Source: an uncultured Leucothrix sp.
GTDB taxonomy: Bacteria; Pseudomonadota; Gammaproteobacteria; Thiotrichales; Thiotrichaceae
DNA: 16,885 bases
Direction of reading: 5' to 3'
NCBI GenBank assembly: GCA_937923375.1
Contig: CALAJG010000319.1
Location: forward strand, 1 to 16,885
The translations under genes were made by a program, and so were the position numbers. The notes beneath the pieces were generated by a model. The model searched no databases. It was not told where the DNA came from and worked only from the letters and a program-made list of their open reading frames with translations. Positions 8,801 to 15,021 of the stretch are shown in pieces. Numbering within the stretch: position 1 is the first letter of the stretch; each line of letters starts with the position of its first letter.

Positions 8801-9573
8801 TTCCACCTGTTTTGATTATCTTTGCGAACGATTAGTGCCGTTTGAGGTGGCGTGCCAATCGCTGGATTAATGGCTGGCCTAAAGTTGTTTCCATCATTTG
8901 GGGGAGGGTTCTGACCCGCATAGGGGCCTTCCGGGCGAGACACCGCATTACCTGCTGATACACTCTCGCCTCCAGAGAGTGCCGTCGTACCATTTCCAGA
9001 TTCGAAAATTGCCGCGTAAACAGTGTTACCGTCAGGACTGACTGCAAGTGCTCTGGGGTCTTCGCCAGCAATATTAATCCTGGTGGGTGCTGCATCCAAA
9101 TTGCCTAAGTTAAAGACATTAATTTTATTCGCTTCAGAGGCGCTGACAAATGCTCGTAGAGTTGTACCAGCAAATACTACATCAGCAGGTTCGTTATCGG
9201 TTTGTAAGGTGCGTGTGACTGTTCTTGTATTGAGGTCGACAATACTGACAGAGTCTGACATGTGATTCACAACCCAAACTTCACTATTAGAACGCGCTCG
9301 CACAGACACCGGGTCTAATCCAACCGGTACAAACCCCTGATAAGCCATCGCACCGTTAGCAACGTTGTAAATTTCCAAACGATGGGCCGCAGTGTTGACT
9401 GCTACCAGAGTATTGTTGTTTGGTGTCAGATCTATTGGATGAACATGAGGGCTTTCGTAATTGACCAAACCATTGGTAGGGTTTGTATCTGATTGGGCTG
9501 GATTAACTAGTAAAATGCTGCTGATAAATAGTGCTGTAAACAGCGGAATTAGCTTATGCTTAGCGATTGTCAT
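5896..9573 (-). CDS. large exported di-haem protein: beta-propeller + CCP/MauG-like domain + four cadherin-like repeats
   Basis: A 1225-residue exported protein. A signal peptide covers residues 1-28 (basic KHK, hydrophobic core, PAQS cut region). Residues about 35-460 hold YVTN-type beta-propeller strands, for example VWVVNHMSDSVSIVDL (99-114) and AFVMNKFAGSISIIN (438-452). A two-haem cytochrome c peroxidase/MauG-like domain follows, with CASCH at 493-497, KGPMLTQTLQD (540-550), HWRGDRG (558-564), CLRCH at 642-646 and YFHDGADT (692-699). A calcium-binding loop DANGNGVLDGDE is at 835-846. Four tandem cadherin/Ig-like domains of about 95 residues then run to the end, each opening with ANPD. 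No PEP-CTERM, LPXTG or other sorting tail is visible. Haem attachment implies periplasmic or surface location, and the repeats suggest surface display or adhesion. Redox chemistry is likely, but the substrate is unknown. The start overlaps the upstream gene's stop by 1 nt. Confidence 0.9.
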   Translation of the reverse strand: MTIAKHKLIPLFTALFISSILLVNPAQSDTNPTNGLVNYESPHVHPIDLTPNNNTLVAVNTAAHRLEIYNVANGAMAYQGFVPVGLDPVSVRARSNSEVWVVNHMSDSVSIVDLNTRTVTRTLQTDNEPADVVFAGTTLRAFVSASEANKINVFNLGNLDAAPTRINIAGEDPRALAVSPDGNTVYAAIFESGNGTTALSGGESVSAGNAVSRPEGPYAGQNPPPNDGNNFRPAINPAIGTPPQTALIVRKDNQNRWKDDNNGDWTNFISGSLASLSKRQPGWDLLDNDVARINANNLSVTYQKRLMNMVMALAVNPSSGQVTVVGTDARNEVRFEPNLKGNFIKVNKATFTPGGNVTISDLNTHLDYTQATLSNDLKEQSIGDPRGIAWNNGGNLALVTGMGSNNVIALNAAGTRIGRIEVGEGPTGVVINNAQNRAFVMNKFAGSISIINTSNLTQSSVTRFDDPTPQVIKRGRKFLYDTHLTSGTGHTSCASCHVDARTDRLSWDLGNPAGTLDQVPGANNSTGAATGSNLSVSPMKGPMLTQTLQDIMLHPRMHWRGDRGNLAEFSPTFVDLMGRSSQLSGVDMNAMGDFLNTIHLPPNPYRNMDNSRPASVFLPDGSVATTTSFNALRGTNNRNNICLRCHLGGGTRNAQSNSELGQAFIAPALSGFYDRLGYWPNLVNGSTSGFGYFHDGADTIAGAARIDNAEFQTDMLAEILTLEGPGGPLVGGERRQDTHAGVGKQLTINGSATAQETTQLNTMVSIAASSPHAALIAKGNIGGTQRGYFGNGATLQSDRQSEQVTTTQLLALASAGQPITFTLVAQGMERRVAADANGNGVLDGDETPPASPPEANPDTVNVTSSNTVTLSPLTNDTGSSLVLETPNVWSLKGGRVAQSGNQLRYTPKSGFNGLDKIWYTIRDSQGRTAFSVININVSGNGANTAAPVANPDTVNVTSSAPVTLSPVANDTGSNLVLQAPNEWSLKGGRVVLTGNQLRYTPKSGFNGEDKIWYTVIDAQGRSTFSVITLNVSGNGNNSNPFPIANPDSYQTVQGTSKTLNILANDTGVGLTIDTLYAYSSKGGTTTRGANGTVLYTPKSGFTGEDNFWYVMIDSQGRKNSAQVTIDVTSNGQTADFFPIANPDNYTTARNTAKTLNILANDRTSGGIAIDTLYEYSSKGGRTSRSGNNVLYTPKNNFSGVDDFWYVMIDAQGRKNSAKVTITVSP
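5899..7011 (-). repeat. four tandem coding repeats of about 285 nt (cadherin/Ig-like domains)
   Basis: The 3' part of the haem-protein gene encodes four copies of one domain, beginning with ANPD at residues 855, 949, 1044 and 1140. Shared features are ANPD near the start, a central KGG, YTPKSGF or YTPKNNF, a D-x-x-WY strand and D(S/A)QGR near the end. Copies 1 and 2 (SLKGGRV, NQLRYTPKSGFNG) are closer to each other, as are copies 3 and 4 (LNILAND, YSSKGG, WYVMID). This suggests a two-step duplication. Copy number may vary between strains. Confidence 0.85.
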
Positions 9574-10190
9574 TACTGATTACCCCCATTATCGTTATTT
9601 CCTTCTGGATCCAAGTCAAGCATCCAGGTCGCATAACGTATACCCTCCAGAGTCTCTACCCCTTCATGAACCCTGCTGGATTCACTGGCAATAGTGTCTT
9701 CATCGGGTGAAACGTCCTGACGTAGAAATAGGTGATACATAGTTTCACCACCATGACCTTCTGACGTCAGTATTCCATTGCTATTAAAATTGTTAGTGAC
9801 TGCCCAGTCGTGAGCTGTTTGGCAGAAAATCTCTGTTTCACAGAGAAGGACATGTTTAATGGCTACAACCTCTTCAGATTCTGTAGCTGCATTGGTATTG
9901 GTCGATAAAGCTGCTTGAGCGGCAAGTCTGCTATTTCTTCTGGTGTTTGCCCGGTTATTTGTTCTTTGTCTGCTTGAGCGTTGTAAAGCACCATTGCTAC
10001 GTAAGGCTTTCAAAGCTGCCCTTATCGCTTTTCTTTGTGCAATATCGGGTTTACGTTTGCGATGTTCCTCCGCACGTTCCTGAGAACTTAATTGTTGTAG
10101 TTCTTCACCTGCAGCAAAGAGCTTAGGAGTTGTAAATAGCCACGTACTAAAAAATAGGGCTGAAATTGCAAATAGAATATTTTTAGACAT
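9573..10190 (-). CDS. exported protein of unknown function, coupled to the haem protein
   Basis: A 205-residue protein I do not recognise. A signal peptide is clear: the hydrophobic core is at about 5-22, with probable cleavage after LFAA near residue 27. The mature N-terminal part (30-95) is rich in Arg, Lys, Ala and Gln and looks helical, with a QRKAIRAALKALRSNGALQR stretch (52-71). The C-terminal part has two cysteines (C117, C123), a segment HGGETMYHLFLRQDV (146-160) and an acidic, Asn/Gly-rich end. There is no CxxCH. The stop and the haem-protein start overlap as TAATG, so translation is probably coupled and the two products may act together in the periplasm. No strong ribosome-binding site precedes the ATG. 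A weak promoter candidate (TTGACC at 10254-10249, TAAAGA 16 nt further) lies upstream. Function unassigned. Confidence 0.75.
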   Translation of the reverse strand: MSKNILFAISALFFSTWLFTTPKLFAAGEELQQLSSQERAEEHRKRKPDIAQRKAIRAALKALRSNGALQRSSRQRTNNRANTRRNSRLAAQAALSTNTNAATESEEVVAIKHVLLCETEIFCQTAHDWAVTNNFNSNGILTSEGHGGETMYHLFLRQDVSPDEDTIASESSRVHEGVETLEGIRYATWMLDLDPEGNNDNGGNQ

Positions 10191-10706
10191 AATTAATTAC
10201 TTTGGAAATTAGGTGGTAATTTCTGCTCTTTAATGATTTAAATTCAGCGGTCAAGGGAATGGGGGAGCCGTATTTAAGATCGGTACCGGGCAGAATTTGA
10301 ACGCCAATTGAATGTATCGACGGGTTGCTCAGTCGTTAAGCGTGAAGATGATGATCGGTCTATAAAACCTGATATTTATATAGATCAGTTATAGACGTGG
10401 ATTAAAATTTTAGTGGGATATGATGAAATATGGAGGATCATTAAGATGAGCGACGCTCGATCCCTGAGCATCTGATGTGCATTGCGAAAGCATCCATACT
10501 CTGCGCGATGCGGTAGTTCCTTAAGAGACTCGTATCTTAAAAGTCATTAAATTCGATGACTATACGCAACAGATGACGTGTAGCCAGTTACGGATAACAT
10601 GCAGGTTTCAGGATTTATTGATTCAAATTGTGCTATTGGGTAATCAGCTGACACTTGCTACTATTCGCAATATAAAACCAGAACAAGCTTCAGGAGAACT
10701 AGCTTG
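10191..10706. other. long divergent intergenic region
   Basis: About 515 bp separate the exported-protein operon from the plus-strand repeat-protein gene. It should contain both divergent promoters; only the rightward one (10648-10676) is convincing. A 9-codon reading frame at 10446-10475 with an upstream GGAGG is too short to call. No RNA family, transposon remnant or strong terminator was recognised. The length is unusual for this otherwise compact window and leaves room for a small RNA or regulator sites. Confidence 0.5.
10648..10676 (+). promoter_or_regulatory. sigma70-type promoter for the repeat protein
   Basis: CTGACA (10648-10653) and TATAAA (10671-10676) are separated by exactly 17 nt, each one base off consensus. 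A start near 10683 would give a leader of about 24 nt carrying AGGAG at 10692-10696. This is the best promoter match in the window. Confidence 0.6.
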
Positions 10707-12614
10707 ATGAATATTTCTAAAATAATAACGTTTCTTGTAGTTGGTGTGTTAATTGGCGCCATCTTGTTTTTTGCTGGGTTCGGGGTTATGAACCTTTTCA
10801 AATCTGACAAAGAGGCAATAGATGTTCCAGCGGTCACGGTTGAGAAAAGTACACCTAGCGACAATGTTCCACAAGCTGTTCCGGTAAATCCTCCTAAAAT
10901 TGAGGTGACCAGCTCCGGTCAGTCTACTGGTGCTGTGGCGTCTGGTGAAACACTTCAAGGGGAAGGAACTAACAGTTCTCCATTTAGAATCAAACCCTTA
11001 AGCACGAATGCCAATGACTCACAAAGCAATGAGAGTGAAGAAATTACACCACCAGCATTCGGAACACTAACGTTAAGCACAGTCAATATAGTTAATAACG
11101 CCCCCGTAAATGCGGATTTTTTAATTGAAAATTCAGACAGTGTGGCTATTGCACTAATAAAAGATACTCCAACCAGCACCCTAAGCTTGCCAGTAGGTGA
11201 TTATAAAATTACGGTGAGTCAGGGTGAGCAAAAGGTTGTTAGGTTTCTAGGTGTAAAAGATGGCCGGAATGGATCAGAAATATTCGAGTTGGATGTCCCT
11301 ATACTTGCTGATGAACCAGCAAGTCCAATTATTGCTGGTGGTGATAGCGAGGCACCTATCTATAAAAATGCTGATACTAATGCGGCATCGGAGGACAGCT
11401 CAGAGCCAAGCAACCCGACTAATTCGGATACCGCATCGACAACTCAGCAACAAGCTGCGCCCACAAACACTAATACGGCTCCAGCGACTGCTGATGTAGC
11501 TAACCCTGTTGTTGCTGGTACCAATTCGGCTAATGAGTCAGCTAATGACGCAAATAGTAATTCCTCAGTATCAGAAAATAACGAAAATAGTCAGGCGAGT
11601 AGAAGAGTCGGTGGATTAAGGTTATCTGCCCTCACTAAGCAAGGGAAAAGGCCAACTAGTGCCAGTTTTTTTATTCAGCGCTTGAATGGTCAAAACGTAG
11701 AAACAATCAGAAATGTTAAAACGCACCAGCTAACATTACCTGCTGGAAAATATAAGGTTACCGCAAAAACGAATAAAGCCTCGCTTGTAAAGCAAGTGGA
11801 AGTACTAGCCACCAGAGGGGTGCATGAAATTTTCCTACTATCGGATAAATCTGACACCGAAACAGATTCGGCCACTACAACTGCAATTTCACAGGGTAGC
11901 GCAGCTCAAAACAATAACCGCAACGCTGCTTCAGACGATTCTGACAACAAGCCGGATAAGAAAAAAACGGGACAACTGGAGTTGTTTGCACAAAAAGCGA
12001 CTAACAACACTGCAGTGAAATCTAACTTTTATGTCCAGCTGCCTAATGGAACGATGGTGGCTAGCAAAGTCTATGTTGATTCTATCGGCTATAAACTACC
12101 CGCTGGCAAATATAAAGTCATCGTGCGCGCAACCGGCTATAAAAACAAATCAATCACATTGACGGTCAGAGAAGGACAGACTCGTCGAGAGGTTTTCAAA
12201 CTTGAATCTGTTAATTCGACTCCTGCAGCGCAACAACCAGTCCAGCCCAGACAGCAGCCAAGTGCTCAACGAACTGCGCCAGCTACTTCAGCGAATCAGA
12301 ATTCAACGCGAGCCTATGGTGGTTTGACTGTTAACATTGTCGCCGTTGCGGACGGCGCACCGCTTGTTGCTGATATGATTGTTATTAGTCAGAGAGATGG
12401 GACTCTGGTTAAGCAAGCTAACGGCGTTTCCTCTGCCAGTTTTGATTTACCGCCGCGTGAGTTTTTGATTCGCGTAAGTTTCGGTGGACTGACCACAAAT
12501 CATCAAGTCAATATCTTAACCGGCAGGCTTGCCATAAAAACAATTAGCTTTGATACCGACAGACTAGCAAGGCAAGAAAGGCGCCGACTTAGAAGAGAAC
12601 GCCGCAACAGGTAG
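10707..12614 (+). CDS. membrane-anchored protein with four beta-sandwich-like repeats and a basic tail, unknown function
   Basis: About 635 residues, not recognised as a named family. One hydrophobic segment near the N-terminus (about 6-32) should anchor the protein, with the rest in the periplasm. Four diverged units of about 78 residues lie at about 119-197, 303-379, 423-501 and 539-617. Each begins GxLxL or a close variant, has a central LP-x-G-x-Y-K-V-like turn (SLPVGDYKI, LPAGKYKV twice, DLPPREFLI) and ends with a strand such as HEIFLL. This resembles PEGA or carboxypeptidase-regulatory-like Ig folds. The linkers are rich in Ser, Thr, Asn, Ala and Gln. The C-terminus is strongly basic (RQERRRLRRERRNR). 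AGGAG lies 10 nt before this ATG and 7 nt before an in-frame TTG at 10704, so either start is possible. The gene is convergent with the ROK gene, with a 13-nt gap. A structural or cell-wall/polyanion-binding role is a guess. Confidence 0.8.
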   Translation: MNISKIITFLVVGVLIGAILFFAGFGVMNLFKSDKEAIDVPAVTVEKSTPSDNVPQAVPVNPPKIEVTSSGQSTGAVASGETLQGEGTNSSPFRIKPLSTNANDSQSNESEEITPPAFGTLTLSTVNIVNNAPVNADFLIENSDSVAIALIKDTPTSTLSLPVGDYKITVSQGEQKVVRFLGVKDGRNGSEIFELDVPILADEPASPIIAGGDSEAPIYKNADTNAASEDSSEPSNPTNSDTASTTQQQAAPTNTNTAPATADVANPVVAGTNSANESANDANSNSSVSENNENSQASRRVGGLRLSALTKQGKRPTSASFFIQRLNGQNVETIRNVKTHQLTLPAGKYKVTAKTNKASLVKQVEVLATRGVHEIFLLSDKSDTETDSATTTAISQGSAAQNNNRNAASDDSDNKPDKKKTGQLELFAQKATNNTAVKSNFYVQLPNGTMVASKVYVDSIGYKLPAGKYKVIVRATGYKNKSITLTVREGQTRREVFKLESVNSTPAAQQPVQPRQQPSAQRTAPATSANQNSTRAYGGLTVNIVAVADGAPLVADMIVISQRDGTLVKQANGVSSASFDLPPREFLIRVSFGGLTTNHQVNILTGRLAIKTISFDTDRLARQERRRLRRERRNR

Positions 12615-12627
12615 GAGCAAGGCAGGC

Positions 12628-13848
12628 TCAATGAGAGTGGGGTTTCACGCCGAAGGCAACGTCACGATCACGAGTGAAATTGGCTAATACGGGAAGGGAA
12701 GCCCCACCGAGAACCCGCGCATCTTTACCCAGTGTGCCTTCGGAGAGATAGACAGGGGAGAGTCCTTGCTGATCGATTTTTTTTAATTTTTGTTCTACGG
12801 CTTGGATAATTTGCTGTCTTACCGAGCTTGGCATATCACCATCGAGTACAATAGCGGGGAAGTCAATCACAGAGATTGCTGTAACAATAGCACAAGCCAG
12901 ATCAGTGGAAAGCTTATCAATCCACAGTGTCAAAATCTCGCCTAATTCGCTCCAATCGCTATTATCATCCCAAATTATATTTACCCGTTCGGGATTTGAT
13001 TCAGCAATTAACCGTTGTAGCGAAATTTTAGAGGTGTTGTGTAACAGCTGTCTGGACTTCGAATGGTCATTGTCTTGATTACGTATCGGCATTGGCCCTA
13101 GCGCGCCTGCATTCCCAGAGGGACCTTCAAAAACCGAACCGTTTAATACAATGCCTCCACCAATAAAGTAACCTATGTAAATATATAGGTAATTATTGTG
13201 TTGCTGCGGATTGCCAAAGGTTAACTCAGCGGCACAAGCTGCAGTGCCATCATTTTGCAAATACGCAGGCAATTTGCTGGCATCGCTGACTTCTTGTTTA
13301 ATATCAAAATCTATCCAAGCGTCCATAATGTCTTTTGGTGCGCCAACCTCATGACCCCAACTCCAAAGTTCAAAAGGAGTAGCGATACCGATGCCGACAA
13401 GTCGCGAGCGTAGTTCCCGGGGTAGGCTTGCGACAAGCTGCGGCATCGTTTCTCTGACAAAATTGATTAAGTCGGTGGTCACTGGATAGGGGTAAGAAAT
13501 TTGCTTTGTTTCACGTATCCGTCCAACAAAATCCATTAGCGCTAATTCACTGCGATGCCTTCCGATTTTTAAACCAATTGAAAAAGCACCATCTGGATTA
13601 AGTGAAAAGGGCACTCGTGGCTGACCCACTTTACCGCGCTGCGGCTCCCCTTTGATTATGAGATAGTCTGCTTCTAGCTGCTGCATAATGACTGAAATTG
13701 TCTGGGCAGATAACCCTGTCAATTTCGCTATTTCCGCTTTTGGTAAGCCATCTTGATGCCGGACAATTGAGAGAACCAGCCGCTCGTTGTAGATACGACC
13801 CCCGCTTTGGTTGGTGCCCCTTCGTAAATTTTGCCCGAAACTTTCCAT
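12628..13848 (-). CDS. ROK-family transcriptional regulator of the sugar divergon
   Basis: A 406-residue protein with an N-terminal winged helix-turn-helix (about 20-85: LPKAEIAKLTGLSAQTISVI, then a wing with GQPR) and a C-terminal ROK sugar-kinase-like domain. The latter contains GIGIATPFE (152-160), LQNDGTAACAAEL (197-209) and the glycine-rich YIGYFIGGGIVLNG (224-237), then GNAGALGPMPI. This is the Mlc/NagC/XylR plan: the kinase-like domain senses a sugar and releases DNA. The cysteine-rich zinc motif (CxCGxxGC) normally present after the HxxG region in ROK proteins is not visible; the corresponding stretch is IRNQDNDHSKSRQLLH. The ATG lies 2 nt after the fructokinase stop, so the two are in one operon and probably coupled. 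Its likely target is the inverted repeat at 14872-14912. Confidence 0.92.
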   Translation of the reverse strand: MESFGQNLRRGTNQSGGRIYNERLVLSIVRHQDGLPKAEIAKLTGLSAQTISVIMQQLEADYLIIKGEPQRGKVGQPRVPFSLNPDGAFSIGLKIGRHRSELALMDFVGRIRETKQISYPYPVTTDLINFVRETMPQLVASLPRELRSRLVGIGIATPFELWSWGHEVGAPKDIMDAWIDFDIKQEVSDASKLPAYLQNDGTAACAAELTFGNPQQHNNYLYIYIGYFIGGGIVLNGSVFEGPSGNAGALGPMPIRNQDNDHSKSRQLLHNTSKISLQRLIAESNPERVNIIWDDNSDWSELGEILTLWIDKLSTDLACAIVTAISVIDFPAIVLDGDMPSSVRQQIIQAVEQKLKKIDQQGLSPVYLSEGTLGKDARVLGGASLPVLANFTRDRDVAFGVKPHSH

Positions 13849-13850
13849 TT

Positions 13851-14795
13851 TCAGCTAAGCGCCTTGATTATTTCATTTTTGCTGGGTAAGTCTGCACCTT
13901 GTCGGGTACAGGTAATTGCTGCTGCGGTAGCAGCAAACTCACCAATCGATTTAAGTCGCTTATCATCTAGCTGACTTTCCCAGTCTAATGATTGCTGTTT
14001 GATCTCCAATAGCTGATCAATTAAGGCCGTTTGAAAGGTATCCCCAGCACCAACAGTGTCTGCAACCACTATTTTAGGTGTCCGTACTGATGCCGTTGAG
14101 TGCTTACTCCACAGGTCAGCCCCATCACCGCCTTTTGTAAATGCTACTAATCCTACACCGAGTGCTAACCATTCTTTTACTTTGGTTTCGACGGCTATGC
14201 CGGGATAGAGATGGGCAAAGTCTTCATCACTAATCTTTAATAGATTGGCGTGCTGAGCGATTAAGTCGACTCTTGTAATCCATTGTTTAATATCAGGCTC
14301 AACACCTAATCGTACATTTGGATCCAAAGATATCAGACATTCTCCTGAATGCCTCTGCACTAGCTGAAGTAGGGTGTCAGCAGTTGGTGGTGTTACTATG
14401 GAGTAAGAGCCAACATGGATACCGTCTATTTCGTAGTCTGAGGGTAAATCTTCCGGCGTGACGGACCGATCTGCACCACCCGTCCCATAAAAGGCATAGT
14501 CCGGAACACCTTCACTATCCTTTTGAATAAAGCTTAGGGTCGTTGGAGCACTTTTATTAATAATAAAGTCAGTATTAACCGCTTCTTGTTGAAGAATTGC
14601 CATCAAACGTTGGCCAAGAAAATCCTCAGATACACCGGTTAGGAGCGCCGGTTGTCGCCCGATTCTGGCGAGGCCAATAGCTACATTAAACGGTGAACCA
14701 CCGGCCACTCCATCGAAAGGTATACGTGTTTCGCTTTGATTTATGCTGCCGTCTACAAAGATATCAAACAGTGCTTCGCCACACACCAAGAACAT
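13851..14795 (-). CDS. PfkB-family carbohydrate kinase, probable fructokinase
   Basis: A 314-residue ribokinase-fold enzyme that phosphorylates a sugar with ATP in the cytoplasm. The N-terminal strand is CGEALFDIF (5-13), followed by the substrate-binding GGSPFNVAIGLARIG (32-46). The C-terminal PfkB signature DTVGAGDTF lies at 246-254, with the catalytic base Asp252. The length and GEALFD opening match bacterial fructokinases. The start has AGGA 6 nt upstream. It is the first gene of the kinase-ROK operon and runs divergently from a FrcB-like binding protein, which supports fructose as substrate (the Rhizobium frc locus similarly joins frcBCA with a kinase, frcK). A related ketose or 2-keto-3-deoxy sugar acid cannot be excluded, since PfkB enzymes are hard to separate by sequence. 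Confidence 0.9.
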   Translation of the reverse strand: MFLVCGEALFDIFVDGSINQSETRIPFDGVAGGSPFNVAIGLARIGRQPALLTGVSEDFLGQRLMAILQQEAVNTDFIINKSAPTTLSFIQKDSEGVPDYAFYGTGGADRSVTPEDLPSDYEIDGIHVGSYSIVTPPTADTLLQLVQRHSGECLISLDPNVRLGVEPDIKQWITRVDLIAQHANLLKISDEDFAHLYPGIAVETKVKEWLALGVGLVAFTKGGDGADLWSKHSTASVRTPKIVVADTVGAGDTFQTALIDQLLEIKQQSLDWESQLDDKRLKSIGEFAATAAAITCTRQGADLPSKNEIIKALS

Positions 14796-14871
14796 AATTT
14801 TTCCTTGCTTTTAAGTCAATTTGAGTCAGTTTTCTAGATTGAGAGAGTAAGTTAGCACGGAACGGCGTATG

Positions 14872-14912
14872 ACTGTCAATAAATAAATCAGTTGGAATTA
14901 TTTATTGACAGT
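14872..14912. promoter_or_regulatory. perfect 15-bp inverted repeat, probable ROK operator in the divergent promoter
   Basis: Arms ACTGTCAATAAATAA (14872-14886) and TTATTTATTGACAGT (14898-14912) are perfectly complementary around an 11-nt centre. The AT-rich inner halves resemble Mlc/NagC-type operators in general character. Each arm contains TTGACA facing outward: plus strand at 14905-14910 towards frcB, minus strand at 14879-14874 towards the kinase. Bound protein would thus cover both -35 elements. The -10 partners are poor: TATAGT at 14931-14936 with 20-nt spacing on the plus side, and TAACTT with 19-nt spacing on the minus side. The promoters may therefore be weak or need help. Confidence 0.75.
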
Positions 14913-14969
14913 AGGTGATTTTTGAGGTTTTATAGTTAACTACAAGCCACCGGCTTGGCGGCTAAGCCC

Positions 14970-14985
14970 CACTTAGTCTTAAGTG
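14970..14985 (+). other. small inverted repeat in the frcB leader
   Basis: CACTTA (14970-14975) and TAAGTG (14980-14985) flank a 4-nt GTCT loop, 36 nt before the frcB start, followed by an alternating TATATATA run. In the transcript it could form a short leader hairpin. It could equally be a second protein-binding site. Only the symmetry is seen. Confidence 0.3.
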
Positions 14986-15021
14986 TTTATATATATACCC
15001 CTGTTTCTATTGGAGGAAACG

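Noticed and set aside
10446..10475. 9-codon reading frame with an upstream GGAGG in the long intergenic region
   Set aside because: Too short to separate from chance, and no downstream gene on its strand within 200 nt to make it a leader peptide.
14985..14999. TATATATA run upstream of frcB as a -10 element
   Set aside because: No -35 at usable spacing, and it lies only about 25-35 nt before the start inside the probable leader.
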